Source: Phallus indusiatus
Taxonomy: Eukaryota; Basidiomycota; Agaricomycetes; Phallales; Phallaceae
NCBI GenBank assembly: GCA_027605045.1
Contig: JAQFWX010000160.1
Span: 1-64,000, forward strand
DNA: 64,000 bases
Direction of reading: 5' to 3'
Below the pieces are notes generated by a model. It ran no database searches and had not been told where the DNA came from. It saw only the letters and a program-made list of their open reading frames with translations. Position numbers and translations under genes: made by a program. Positions 1 through 11,165 of the stretch are shown one piece after another; positions within the stretch are counted from its first letter, which is position 1; each line of letters begins with the position of its first letter.

Positions 1-366
1 GGGATGGCATCATTTATCTTTTTTCAGACTTCTCTATTCTATCTGCCGTACCTTCGATAACTGAAGAAAACTTCGTACTGCAGTGATATCTTCAATACCT
101 TCCGTTCCCGCGGATTCAATCAGAGTCCGTAGTATACATTGCTAAAACTAGGTACGTGACGATTTGTCATACTGGTTTCGTTTTGTAAGGTTGCGTGTCA
201 GATGTGCTTTTGTCAATTTTAAAGATCGTGGAAACGCCGAGCAAGCAGCTCAGGCATGGGCTGCGGGATTAGACATAGGAGGGAACGGGTAGGTGTTCGG
301 TGGGGTCGAAGTAAAGCTACGTCCAATAGCAGTACTCCGACACCTGTCGTCGAGGCTTCCGTCTAA
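1..366 (+). CDS. 3' end of an unidentified gene (partial)
   Basis: A coding-looking terminal segment runs off the left edge. The last two exons are well supported: one encodes about 20 residues containing AEQAAQAWAAGLDIG and ends at a GT donor near 290; the next encodes TPTPVVEASV and stops with TAA at 364-366. An earlier exon after an acceptor near 27 encodes FSILSAVPSITEENFVLQ. The mix of short acidic and alanine-rich helices is vaguely like a ubiquitin-binding UBA/CUE fold, but this is a guess. I could not join the first exon to the later ones in one clean frame, so the intron structure between 90 and 225 is unresolved. Confidence 0.35.
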
Positions 367-522
367 ATCTGTTTACATGTATTATCAGTCTTACTTGTCT
401 CGTTGCTACATATATAAAAAAGATCTGGGCAAACTTCTGGGGTTTAGATGAATAATCCCTTTTTTGGATGTGATGATACAAGGGTTGAAATCTGAAGTAA
501 ATAATCTGGAGTACACAAAAGA

Positions 523-1292
523 TTAATCCTCTCCAACAGGAACTTCTTCTTCCAAATATTTGATGAGTTTCACTTGGATCTCAGTGCTCTCGTCACCCCT
601 TAGGACATCGGAGAGAAACGAAACCTCGACTTGCATTTGAACCTACAGAAAGAAAGTGGACATAGCAGAAAGTAGATACATCAATAAACTATACCATTTC
701 AAGGGCTCCTCTCAGTACGCCACAAAGAATATTGCTATACCATAAACCTCCTTCAAGCGCATCTTCCGGAAGTTCTACAAATTCCGCAAAGGGATTCTCT
801 TCCAGGGTGAGCGTGAAATAAACTTGGCCAGGTGTGGTGGAAGAATTTCGTCTTGCAGTCACAGATGAGTGTGTGATGCCTGGTGTTATATTCATAAATG
901 CTTTGAACCCAATCTAATAATGGGGAAAAAATGAAATGAGCTAGAAGAAAAGTAGTTGTATGTTGGACATACGTACTTTCGCGACAATTTCTCCTACTTC
1001 TCGGAAATCATTACAGTGCCCAAGATTACTCCTTGCCAAAAAGTCTTCAATGAGACGACAACCAATGTTGTAGCCCATCTTGTCGAGCTGTGCGTTCACT
1101 GTGTTATAGTCTTCGTAGTCTTGAACAAGCTGAACGACCAATGAGCCGTATGTTAAAGCAAAGAGTTCGACATTCTACGCAATTTTGGAACGTTTAGAAA
1201 GCAATATTGAAATCAAAGTGACACACAATTTTATCTGTCCGAGCCTTCCATAAGTCTTCGCCGATGGCCTTGTGTTGCTTCGAAGTTGCCAT
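523..1292 (-). CDS. BET3: TRAPP complex subunit Bet3 (TRAPPC3 homologue)
   Basis: Bet3 is a core subunit of the TRAPP tethering complexes, which act as the guanine-nucleotide exchange factor for Rab1/Ypt1 at the Golgi. The start ATG (CAT at 1290-1292) opens [20 protein letters not shown]. Later exons carry the family signature [19 protein letters not shown], the segment [14 protein letters not shown], and the highly conserved [12 protein letters not shown]. The protein ends in VGED before TAA at 523-525, like animal TRAPPC3, which ends in AGEE. Total length is about 190 residues, normal for the family. At least three introns split it. It is divergent from ARPC2, with only 60 bp between the two start codons, so the genes must share a promoter. 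Identification rests on these conserved blocks and is strong. Confidence 0.9.
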
Positions 1293-1352
1293 GGTTGTGA
1301 CACGATCACCGTCACAATCGAAAGAGAAACCGTTCAACTGTTCAGCTTCATA

Positions 1353-2587
1353 ATGATTTTGTTGGAGGTAGGAATTTCAGTCGTACTGAAGATATGTCTC
1401 TCAGAAAGTCTCTTTCAGTCTCACAATGTTATCATACAATCTACGCTCGCTGAGAAAGCTATCAGGTGACTATTTGTATTGTCTATTTTGAAGAACGATC
1501 GCATAACGATAGTCTATCAGGCCAAGTTTTGTTGATGTCTATTTTGTAGACTTCGACGGAGTAAGATTTCATATTGAAGCTGTAGAGAAGAAGACAGTTC
1601 TTTCCTTATCTATGAGCATCCGGTGCTGGGATGAGCTGGTTGCGCATGGAGCGAACGAGATTCTCCGTCGAGAGTACGGCCAGTATCTATCTGCAACGGT
1701 AGAGCCAAACTACAACGTCACGTTGAATATCGATGTCGAGAAATTTTCTCCGGAAGGCGGTATGTTGTTCAATAATGGCATTTATGTTCAGTTTCTTACC
1801 AGCTGTATACGCAATACTATCAGAGGAACGGAATGCGCTCATTAAATCAATTGCTCTAATCAAGCGTAATGTCTTAGCAGCCCCTTTCGAGAGGGCGTTT
1901 AAACAGCAAAGAGAATTTGAGGCGCAAGGTAGCGGAATAGGCGAGCTGATGACCGTTCGCTATCGCGACGAAGAAGCTATATATGTTATAGCGGCTCATG
2001 ACCGTGTAACTGTGGTATTTTCAACTATATTCAAGGAAGAACAAGACAGAATATATGGAAAAGTGTTCCTCCAAGTTTGTCACTATACAACATTACCACA
2101 CGCTTCTGATCGTTCTTTGCAGGAGTTTGTAGACGCCCGAAGGCTACCGAACATACAGAATGCACCTCAAGTGTTGTATTCGAGTCGCGATCCACCATTA
2201 GAAATTCGTGACGTTCCAGGACTATCCAAAGGCGAGGATGTTGGATATGTAACTTTTGGTATTCTTTTCAGAGATTTGACATCAAACGCGCTCTTAAGTC
2301 TCACTTTAGTTTTGTTTCCCCGCCATATACATTCACCAGACGTTGCTGAATCAACGATTTCGCATATTCAGCTCTTCCGAGATTATTTACACTACCACAT
2401 CAAATGCTCTAAAGCTTACATGCATTCTCGAATGAGGCACCGTGTTAGCGAATTCCAGAAAGTGCTGAATCGAGCAAAGACTGAAGTTGCCACTATTGAG
2501 AGGAAAACCATAAGGTTCTTCATTCTCTTTTTCTCTTCTTCAATTGTTTGAACATGATGCAGTGGAAGAACCCTTGTCACACGATGA
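1353..2587 (+). CDS. ARC34: Arp2/3 complex subunit 2 (p34-Arc)
   Basis: ARPC2 is a scaffold subunit of the Arp2/3 complex, which nucleates branched actin filaments. Exon 1 encodes only MILLE; after an intron the protein continues SHNVIIQSTL. The family motifs follow in order: VDFDGVRFHIEA, SMSIRCWDELVAHGA, ALIKSIALIKRNVLAAPFE, MTVRYRDEEAIYV, DRVTVVFSTIFKEEQDRIYG, APQVLYSSRDPPLE, VLFPRH, and FRDYLHYHIKCSKAYMHSRM, then EFQKVLNRA. The last short exon gives the C-terminus SGRTLVTR and a TGA at 2585-2587, equivalent to the end of animal ARPC2. Six or so introns of about 45-70 bp are needed; all junctions are GT-AG and in frame. Length is about 300 residues, the usual size. Start choice follows homology to the family N-terminus. 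Confidence 0.93.
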
Positions 2588-2924
2588 AGGAAGAGTGACA
2601 CTTTATACACAGCTGTACAGAATGAATGACGCAGCAGCGTTCGGTGACATATTCCCTTAAGCGTGTATATGGACAATAACTCATTCTAATTATTTGTTGT
2701 ATGTTAAAAACTGAAGCAGTTGTGTTTAATAATGAAAAAGTACATGCAGAAATGATGAAATGCACATAATGAAATGATCCGGTAACCTACCTATGTATGC
2801 ATATGATGTCTGCCTAACGTAACCCTAAAAATGCAGATTGACTATGACGTTAATGGGGAATGTGTATGAAAATGTTATAGAAAAAAATATTGGAGACTAA
2901 ATGCTTTGGAGTAACTGTCCCTTT
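2588..2924. other. Convergent intergenic spacer
   Basis: This 337-bp stretch lies between the stop codons of ARPC2 (+) and the nucleoporin gene (-). It is AT-rich and presumably holds both 3' UTRs and polyadenylation sites. I see no further gene. Confidence 0.5.
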
Positions 2925-5900
2925 TCACTTCCGACGCCTTTGCGGCAAACCTTTGAGCTTTCTTGGGGGTGTACTGGTGGCAGCACCGAGAGTGAAAATG
3001 GGCCCTGATTGAGAGCTGGTAGATGACGAAGCCCCAAATTGGAACGGCTGACTAGGACTGTTCGGTGGGTTGGCGTTATCCAACTTTGCGAAAGTAGGGG
3101 AACCAGGGATGGAAAAAGAAAACGACGGCGACGACGCCACGTTCGGCTGGGGAAGATGCTGGGGCTATTGGGTGCACTGCTTACCATTGAAACGGACTTA
3201 TCATTGTCAACTTTCGGTGGTCCAAAGACTGAAGTACCAAAAGTGAAGGTTGGAGCACTTGCAGAAGTTGCAAGAGCAGGTGCGAAATTATTTGGTAAAG
3301 TATTTGAAGGCTTAGGGAACAAATTGAAGCCTGCACCACTGGTCGCTGGATTTGCGTTGGAAAAACCAAAGCCACTCCCTGTCGAAGTAGCCTTTGAATC
3401 TCCAAAAGAAAATACCCCGGCATCGAAAACACCGGAGTTACTAGGACTACTACCAGGAATTCCAAAAGCAAAAGGTGTTGTGGAATTCTTTGTGGCAGAA
3501 CCTCCAAAGGAAAATGGCGAGTTAGACATAGAAGCGTCGAGGGATGAAGCACCCGGTGCTGATACTATGTCATCTTTTTTTTCTTGCACTCGTTTAGGGC
3601 TTTCTTCCATCTGGTCGTTTATATCCATATGTGTATCGGTTTCTGCGCCCGTTACTGCCCCAACCAGACCGGTGGGTAAATTGCTAACCGGGGCGATTGG
3701 TGACGCCTCCGCTTGATTCAATGACATAGGAGTAGATGAGGTAGCCCCAAAATTAAGAGTGTTAATCGGTGGTTTGGATGGCACCTCGGAAGGTGGTTTA
3801 CCAAAGGTAAATCCCGCATTACTTGTTGGCGACGTTGGGGGTAGATTAAAGGTGAATGGTGATATAACTGACGGCGCAATAACAGGTTGGCTCGTTGGTT
3901 TCCTTGTTGCTTCTAAATCAAAACCAAAAGAAATTGAGGAAGAACCGACAACAGGTGTTGATTCATGAGTAGATTCCAAGTTATGGGTTATAGCCTCTGT
4001 GGCTTTAGAAGGCGCAGAGGTCCTATTAATAACAGGGATTTTCTGTGTTTCCGCAACAAGTGCGGAAGGCAACATCGGTACCGTCAACGATTCACCCGTT
4101 GGGTGTAAGGAGAAACTGTCCATCTTGGTGGGTTGCGGAGGGACTATCTGCTCTTGTGCCGCAACTACTTTAGGTAACGAAAAGGGCATTGCCACGCGCG
4201 TGTAAATTCTCCGACGGTGGAACAGCATGTATTTCGGATGGGCGGGGGGTGGCGACGAATATAGAGTTAGTTGGTAAAGGCGGGGGAATGAACTCGGTTT
4301 TAGCAGGTGAAAAGAAAAGTGGGACACCGGGAGGATCAGTGAGCGATTGTGCAGTCGTAACTGAATTATTGACACCTGGTGATGCAGATGGCTTTGAAAA
4401 ATCGACCTCAGATGTTATGTGTGTCATATGGCTATCAACCGCCAAAGACGAATTTTTTTTGATTTTGGGAACAATGTCAAAAATTTGTCTCGGTAATGAT
4501 TCAATAATTGATGAGCTTCTCTCTTCAAAATGATCACCAGAATTCTCAGCTAAATTCGATACGGCAGCAGCAGCAGTTTTTGATTCACTGGAAGATCCAA
4601 ACTCGGGAGGAAGAATTAAGGGCTTCCCCAGGAACACATCCGTACTGGTTGAAACTTCAGTTTGCATTCCTGCTTCCGACATTCGTCGAGTGAATGCTAT
4701 ATGTTGTTTTGGAATCTAAATCAGATGTGATAATCGCATCGGACTTTGGACTTTTTAAAATTGATAATTACCTTCGGCTCGTGAGTTTTAGGGTCGCCTG
4801 TGCCCCAATTGATTTCATCATCAATATCGTCCTCCTTAAGAGAAAATTTATTTCGGGGTTTCTTCAGCTGAGGGGCGGATATATGAGTCCGCCTTAATTT
4901 CATAGTAGGAGAACGAAGGCTGGAGTATGAATCCAACTTCTGAGAACGAGTTAAGGTCTGGGTAAAAATCTTAATACTGGTGTCGTTGGGGTCACGATTG
5001 GCCGTTTCTTCAAGAGTCCTTACAGACCCGCCTTCGTCTGTTTTCGCAATTTCTTGCTCCACCAAGTCTGAAACATTAATCACCGGCTTGTTTCTCTGTA
5101 ATAATTTGCGAAGACCCAAAGTTTCTGTTGGATATGGCGTTGCACCAAGCGAGATTTTTTTCCGACGCTCATCAGATGAAAAATGTTTCGACGGCAGAGG
5201 AACATGAACCTTGCGCGGACGTCGGTGGTCAGGATAGATTTGTGATGGAAAGCGCAACGGAGTCCTAAACGTTTCCAAAGTTGAATAAGTTTTTTCTACT
5301 TTCAAGGAGAAGCTAGGTTAATAGTCAGATTTTCTCAAGGGAAACCTACAAAATCGCCTACCAGGATAAGAAGAATCTGAGCCAATGAGCATAAGGGAAT
5401 TCTCTCTAGAAGGTGAAAGAGACTATACACACATATATATAAGTAATTGCTGTCGGTAATCAGAGTATAGAAGACATAACTCGCCTGTCTAGATTGCGCC
5501 AGAAGCGACATTATGGGGCCTTCAGACGCTTGTTTCGTGGGCGACTGAGGAAACAATGAAGATGGCGGCATTGAAGGAGGACGCATGAAAGTTGGAACAG
5601 CAGGAACGAGTGGAAGAGAATTTGAAGGAGGAGCAGTCAGGTCCCGTTTGCGCTTAGGACTTGGACCGAAGGTCGCACCGGATGGTTGCGGGGTAAGACT
5701 GATGCGAGAAAGGCTGCGGGCGAAGGGAGATGGTGGTGGCATAGATTTTTCCCTGGTAATTGACCTATGAATGTGTATGTTGCTTAGTTTAGAATCCAAA
5801 GGTTCGACAGACTGTGAAGTGCGTTCATGTAGCACAAATGGGGATGGCGCTGTGCGATCCTGTGAATCATTGTGCTGATGTCGAGCGGGAGGCACACCAT

Positions 5901-6255
5901 TCCCTAAATCCCATAATGGAGTGATCATTTTGCGATGGGCCGGGTTATCATCTGTGGCATCGGGACTACTGCGTCGAACGCGTTTAGGCTTGGGAGGAGT
6001 CCCAGATCTCTCAAAAAAAGGTTTTTTTCGCTTTTGAGTGATATCATTATCTCCCAAGGGACGTTCTGTCACCGAAAGCCAAGAGAGAGGCGCAGTAACT
6101 AAATTTTTAATGGCACCTAACAAAGAAGACTGTCTGGTCATGGAGTCAACGGGTGTAACATCCCGCTGAGATCTTGATTGAGAATGAGAGTAGAGATTGC
6201 CACGAGCCTTCACAGCAACCTTAGATTGTCTGGGAGAGCGAGTTGGTTCTGGCAT
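2925..6255 (-). CDS. FG-repeat nucleoporin (Nup1/Nup124/Nup153-like)
   Basis: A large low-complexity protein with phenylalanine-glycine repeats, expected on the nuclear-basket side of the nuclear pore, where FG segments bind import receptors. The chosen start (ATG at 6253-6255) gives MPEPTRSPRQSK, followed by a basic stretch and an amphipathic segment LLGAIKNLVTAPLSWL, a plausible membrane-binding helix as in yeast Nup1/Nup60. The middle has basic clusters (KKPFFERSGTPPKPKRVRR and KLRRTHISAPQLKKPRNK) that could act as nuclear localisation signals. The C-terminal third has many FxFG motifs (ISFGFDLE, FTFGKP, FSFGGS, FAFGIPG, FSFGDS, FTFGTSVFG, FQFGASS). It ends RKLKGLPQRRRK before the stop at 2925. 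One 38-bp intron near 3145-3182 (GTAAGC...CCCCAG) restores the final FG exon. The frame switch near 4170-4205 has no obvious normal intron: a 31-bp GT-AG intron fits in phase, otherwise it is a frameshift. Which nucleoporin it is cannot be settled from repeats alone. Confidence 0.78.
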
Positions 6256-7272
6256 AAGGCTTGACGACGAAAACAAAGCTGAACAAGGAAAGGTGGCGGT
6301 GGTTGAAGGTGTCGCGTTAGAAGGCGGACTTCGAAACGATTACATAATTGAGGGACGCTGCTGAGGTTGTCAATGTGCCATGCATTTGCCTTTTCTTGCG
6401 AGGCACATTCAGGTTCCTTATGTACTTCATCGAGTAACGGCGGCGGCGAATGCTGTCCCTAGGGCATCTTGTTTCAACCTGCCTCTATCATCATTACAGT
6501 GGTAAGTAAGTAGATGCTCTTGAAGTACAGAAGGCTCACAAGTCCTTCCTTCCAGTAAACACTCCGAAAGGATTTTTATTCCCGCAGAATATATGTTGAT
6601 CAGTATTCTTAGTGAGTACTAGTACCAACCTACTATAATTCTCACCCTCACCACTGTTCTCAACAAAAAAAGAAGAAAACAATCTGGTTCTGTTGCTGCA
6701 ACCTCTCTTCCTAAATGTTTGGCAATATTTCACCGTATTTGTCTTCGTTCACTGAGTCATGGTCATTCAACGAATGTTACCCCTTGACGTTGATAGTAGC
6801 TCTTTGCATAGCTTGGTGCACCGAATCCACATATCTCGGATAATACATGATAGGTCGGTACAGGGAGGTCCAATTGTGAACATGTATAATCTCAAACACA
6901 AGACTCAATGATTAGTCGACTTCTTCTTTACGTGTTCGGGATGTGACTTAGCAGTGTTGTTAAGCATCTAAAGGGCGAACAATTTCGCGAAGTGCTCAGT
7001 CCAAGGCCCTTAGATTCGCCCCACCCATAACAACCTCATTACGGGAGCCTTTATGTAAGAATATATGCTCGTCCGAGCAAATATGAAATCGCGTTACTGT
7101 CGCTCACTGAGTATGTGCTATTAAAGCTAAGAAGTGGTATTGTCTAATTTTAAGTCAATGGAATACATACTCAATCAGACTTCAATGTCGCGTCGCGTGA
7201 CATGTCATCCCCTGTGTGACTCTATAATATTTCTTCTGTCTCAATTTACTTTCGTGCAAAGAGGACGAAATA
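6256..7272. other. Divergent upstream region, NUP / NSE4
   Basis: About 1 kb between two divergent start codons. I see no conserved ORF, tRNA or transposon end. It probably holds both promoters and 5' UTRs. Confidence 0.4.
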
Positions 7273-8690
7273 ATGGCGAAGACTGAATCAATTCAGCAAA
7301 AAAATACACCAGATACACAAGAAGAATCAAGTCCAGCGAGATTGACGTATGACCCCGACCAAGATCCTGCCGAGAAACGACAAATCCGACGAGATTTAAG
7401 AAAGCTGTTATCAAAGGCAAATGGTGAACTGCATACGTATTTCGGCGTATAGAACATCTAAAATGACGCGTCGCTCACCATCGCAGAGCAAAAAGCCAAT
7501 ATACGGAATGTCAAGATTTCGGACATTCAAGAGGGCCTTGCAAAAGGAAATTCTCTGTTTCACAAAGGTTGATTTTCTTTCTCCTCTATTCAAGTTGCTA
7601 TCGACATTTGAGTTCTCAGTGAAAGACACGAGTGAAGCCACCCTCGATTCCAAGTTTCTCCTCATTGCATCGGACATGGGTGTCGTGAAAGCGAAAGCAA
7701 TGAAGATCGATGGCGCAGGATTTGATGCTGACGATTTTGTCGCAAAAATGGTGACTTACATTGGCGACAGAGCGGGAATTCGTGCGCAATCTGAGTTTTC
7801 GCCCGACGACGATGAGAACGAAGAAAAAGACGGTGATGGTAATGGAAGCATGTTGGATTGGAAAAAGGTCGGTATTTTGTCTACGAGGAGAAGCCGACAA
7901 GCACCGGCGATAGATTTCATGTGAGTTTCTTATGTTTTATTGGACAACAGATTCAAGTGATTGTGTTCCATAGGCTTGGACCACTGTCATCGGAAATGAA
8001 ACAGCGGAAGAAAACCACCAGAGCTAGGTTTGAAAAAACAAAGGAGGTCGAACGAGCTCCTCAACAAGTTCGTATTATGCTGCTTTTCCCTGATTTCGAA
8101 GCGTTTCCTTTACACCCTCATCATAGCTCACAGAAGAAGACATTCAGCGTTCTGAAAATGAAACCACCAAAAATGTCAAAATGGTACGCTGTGAAACACT
8201 GATCTACTTCATATTCTGATGGACTCTAGATATCAGACTTATTGGTAGAACAAGGGCGAATTAATTTATTCCACTTCATCACTAACCCTCAAGACTTCGG
8301 ACAGACGGTCGAGAATTTGTTTTATGTTTCTTTCCTAGTTCGGGATGGCGTTTGTGCCTTAGAATTTGACGAAGAAACCGAGGAGCCAATGATTTGTATG
8401 AATCCTACCTTCCTTTCAATGATCAGCTCTCTCAATTAGATCCTTTTCTTTACTGCAGTCGCCTGCGAGAAGCCAACCCAAGACGATTATAGGGATGGCA
8501 TACGTCGTCAACAAATTGTTATGGAATTGGATATGACTACATGGGAGGTAAGAGAGGTTTTGAAATCTTCAATTCTTTCGGCTGATCTTTCTCAACACAG
8601 CATGCTATCAAGGTTTTCAATATCACAAGGTGCATTATCCCGCATCGCGTATCCCCTCATCCAGAGGCCGTAGGGAAATGGGTTGGTTAG
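7273..8690 (+). CDS. NSE4: SMC5-SMC6 complex kleisin Nse4
   Basis: Nse4 is the kleisin that bridges the Smc5 and Smc6 heads in the DNA-repair SMC complex. The start ATG at 7273 gives MAKTESIQQKNTPDTQEESS, then DPAEKRQIRRDLRKLLSKANG, the typical N-terminal helix (family form RxxYRxL). The central block reads EIRNVKISDIQEGLAKGNSL, then SEATLDSKFLLIASDMGVVK, FDADDFVAKMVTYIG. The conserved C-terminal winged-helix segment is present: EQGRINLFHFITNPQDFGQT, VENLFYVSFLVRDGVCAL, then MELDMTTWEHAIKVF and a final GKWVG before TAG at 8688-8690. At least five small introns interrupt the frame. Convergent with the cupredoxin gene, 231 bp apart. Confidence is high because both the N-terminal and C-terminal Nse4 blocks are found in order. 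Confidence 0.88.
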
Positions 8691-8921
8691 GATTTCACCG
8701 TTTTATTGCAGTCAGTGATTGTACTTGCCATGTATTGTATTTCCCCCATATTCTTGCTTCTATGTATTCCTGTTTTCGGCGTACGTTATCAAGGCGGTGG
8801 TTGTTGCCGTTTGCAATGGCTCAACATATCTTTTTCATGTGATATCATTTCACACTAAGTATCTCTAAAATACTACTGCAAGTATGTACGTATGATATGA
8901 TTGCGCGACTTCCTTGAGTCC

Positions 8922-9918
8922 TTAGACTAGGGTGATGATAAACCCAAACAAGGCACATAGCAATGTCCCTACTCCAACCCACAGTTGTTCGGCACCATTT
9001 GAGCCTGGTTGTGCGCTGGGCGCAGCAGAGGCCGACGCTCCAGCACCTATCAAAGCAAGGCTAGGCGTTTGCTGCATTTCAATCAGTATTTTTTTTCTTT
9101 TCAAGGCCCGATATAGTATTATCAAAGTATATATGTACACACCGTGATTTCATTGTTTCCAATTGACACCGCAGCTGCACTGAAGGAGGAGAAGGTGTCC
9201 CCAGACGCTGGAGGATTGATTACGCTGAAAAGGTCAAAGTCCAGCATCTATGCAATCAATGATATATTGCTTACCCGACCATTCCTGTACCGCAATGTTT
9301 TTCCGGAACGGTTTGCTGATCATTAGTTTTTATTATTAGGAGACTTTTCCAGCCAATATCTTTTATTATTAATCACCTCACAGAAAAACCAAATAGCTAT
9401 ATGAACGCCAGCTGTTAGTCAATTCTCCCGAACGTGATATAAATGTGACCTACGTTCGCTCGCATTTGTGATGGTTATCGTAAACTGTTGACCAGGAGGC
9501 TGAAGGCCAGTATCAAAACCGCCTTTGAGTTTCGTGCAAGGTGCACTAAACGAGCTTTGGGACACCGAGTGGTTGAATGTACTCTGGCTTTGGAAAAGAG
9601 CATACAGTCAGGGCATGTAGTATGATCGATGATTTACATACGTAGAGAACAAGAACGTAACAGTCTCGTTAATATTAGCAGTAACAGATGAAGGCGAGAA
9701 GGTCAGGGAGTTGCCCGAAGCGACTGTGATCTATCACGATGAGGAATTTGTTAGTAAATCCACACGAGAATGTATGCGACAAAATAAATGGATACAATGT
9801 GTTGACCCGGAGTTGGACTCGGAGTGGGGGTTACGACAGCAGGAGGAGGAGCTCCATAAATTTGACCAGAGACGAGGGTGGGAGCGAGAAAGGAAGCAGC
9901 TACGACCAAGAACTTCAT
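8922..9918 (-). CDS. GPI-anchored cupredoxin-like extracellular protein
   Basis: A secreted, probably wall- or membrane-anchored protein of the fungal extracellular cupredoxin family, rebuilt over seven exons. The start (CAT 9916-9918) gives a signal peptide MKFLVVAASFLAPTLVSGQ, then a proline/threonine linker (PPPAVVTPTPSPTPGQH). The cupredoxin domain follows: ITVASGNSLTFSPSSV, INETVTFLFST, FNHSVSQSSFSAPC, GGFDTGLQPPG, FTITITNAS, IAIWFFCEQ, then EKHCGTGMVGVINPP. Candidate copper-type ligands are the His in NHSV, the Cys in FFCE and the His in EKHC; a methionine follows in GTGM. Residues after the domain are alanine/serine-rich and the protein ends with a hydrophobic tail LLCALFGFIITLV, the pattern of a GPI-anchor signal. 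Substrate and function are unknown for most members of this family. All introns are GT-AG and short. Stop TAA at 8922-8924. Confidence 0.85.
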
Positions 9919-11165
9919 AATGACTGGAGGGAAGCCTCAAAGTACAAGAAAGCGTGGACGGTGGATAAAGATGCGCAGCATGGGTTTTATATGCAAAAAC
10001 ACGGGTCGATATTTACAGAAATTCCCAGACAGGCGTTCACCCGCAGTTGATGGTGCCATACCTAACAGGAAGACCAAACGTGGGTATATGCAATAAGTAT
10101 AAAAAGGTGGTTTTCACATAGCGACAATCATCGGGGGCTATAGCTAGAGGGAAAGCCACTGCAGCGTTCGTTACCTCGCAAGTTTGAGGGAAAAAGCTGA
10201 CAAGAAAACGGAGTAGATTCAACAAACGACCAAGTAGAGGATATCTAAACAAACAACGGATGCTGCGGATGAGTGGGTGACGATTCATATGTTTTGACAG
10301 TTGCACTGGATGGCTTACAGCGATTGGATAGGTGCGAGGGGTTCCGATCTGGTCCTATCGTCGTGGGAGGTCGAGTGATTTGGTTACTGCGCATTGACCA
10401 TAGGGATGCAATCTCAATTGAGAAGGTATCTCTTCTTTGTTCGCAGACAGAGAACATGCTAGAGAACCAAAAAGATCAGTTCACGTCAACACAAGAGATG
10501 ATGTCACGCGTAGTACACTATTTACCATGAACCAGTCGAACGACGAGTGGGCTGTCACTCTGCACGTTCTCCACCACTCAGCCTCTACAAAAAACCAACA
10601 GCAGTAACTCTGCCATTCTCAAACTCCCGAGGAAGGGCATAGATTATTAAATTCTGGCGTTCGCTAGGTGTCTGTGCATACTACCGTTGCAGACAGAGTT
10701 GCATGGTCCGAGGCTCGCGACGAATGTCAACTCTGAAATAGCTATTACGCAACGCAAGAGCGTTCACAATGTTGTACGACGACATGTCCAGGCGAAAAGG
10801 TATTTGACAACAACTTGTATCGTCGCAGGAGCCTGGCCAAGGTAACGTTGTCAGATATAATTGGCGCCGACGGTGAAGTCACGATCGAACCTCGGCGGTT
10901 GTTTGTATGTGTTTGTTCTAACGAATCATCTTTCCGCGTGACTTTCCACTTACTGGCATCTCGCAGTACTCCCTTCTATCCCTCCACCCAACGCCTGATC
11001 ATTTTTCCTTAGTATTGTTTCCTTCTTGTCTATATTCCGGTACGTGGTCCTCATTTACATGACTTGGACTGTCCTTGTCAAAGCCCCCTTGCTTACTCTT
11101 CCTATGCAGGACGATCCACTTCCGACAAATTTCACCCATCCTAAATGTCTGGAAGCAGTTTAAAG
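9919..11165. other. Long divergent intergenic region
   Basis: About 1.25 kb between the cupredoxin and GSK3 start codons. Several short open frames exist but none resembles a protein I know. The last 250 bp before GSK3 is pyrimidine-rich on the plus strand (for example around 10970-11035), as is common upstream of fungal start codons. Confidence 0.4.

Noticed and set aside
3039..3716. 225-codon plus-strand frame
   Set aside because: It is the antisense shadow of the FG-nucleoporin exon; composition mirrors the FG repeats and it has no homologous blocks.
9711..10096. Overlapping plus-strand frames upstream of GSK3
   Set aside because: The first part is antisense to the cupredoxin signal-peptide exons and the rest shows no conserved blocks.
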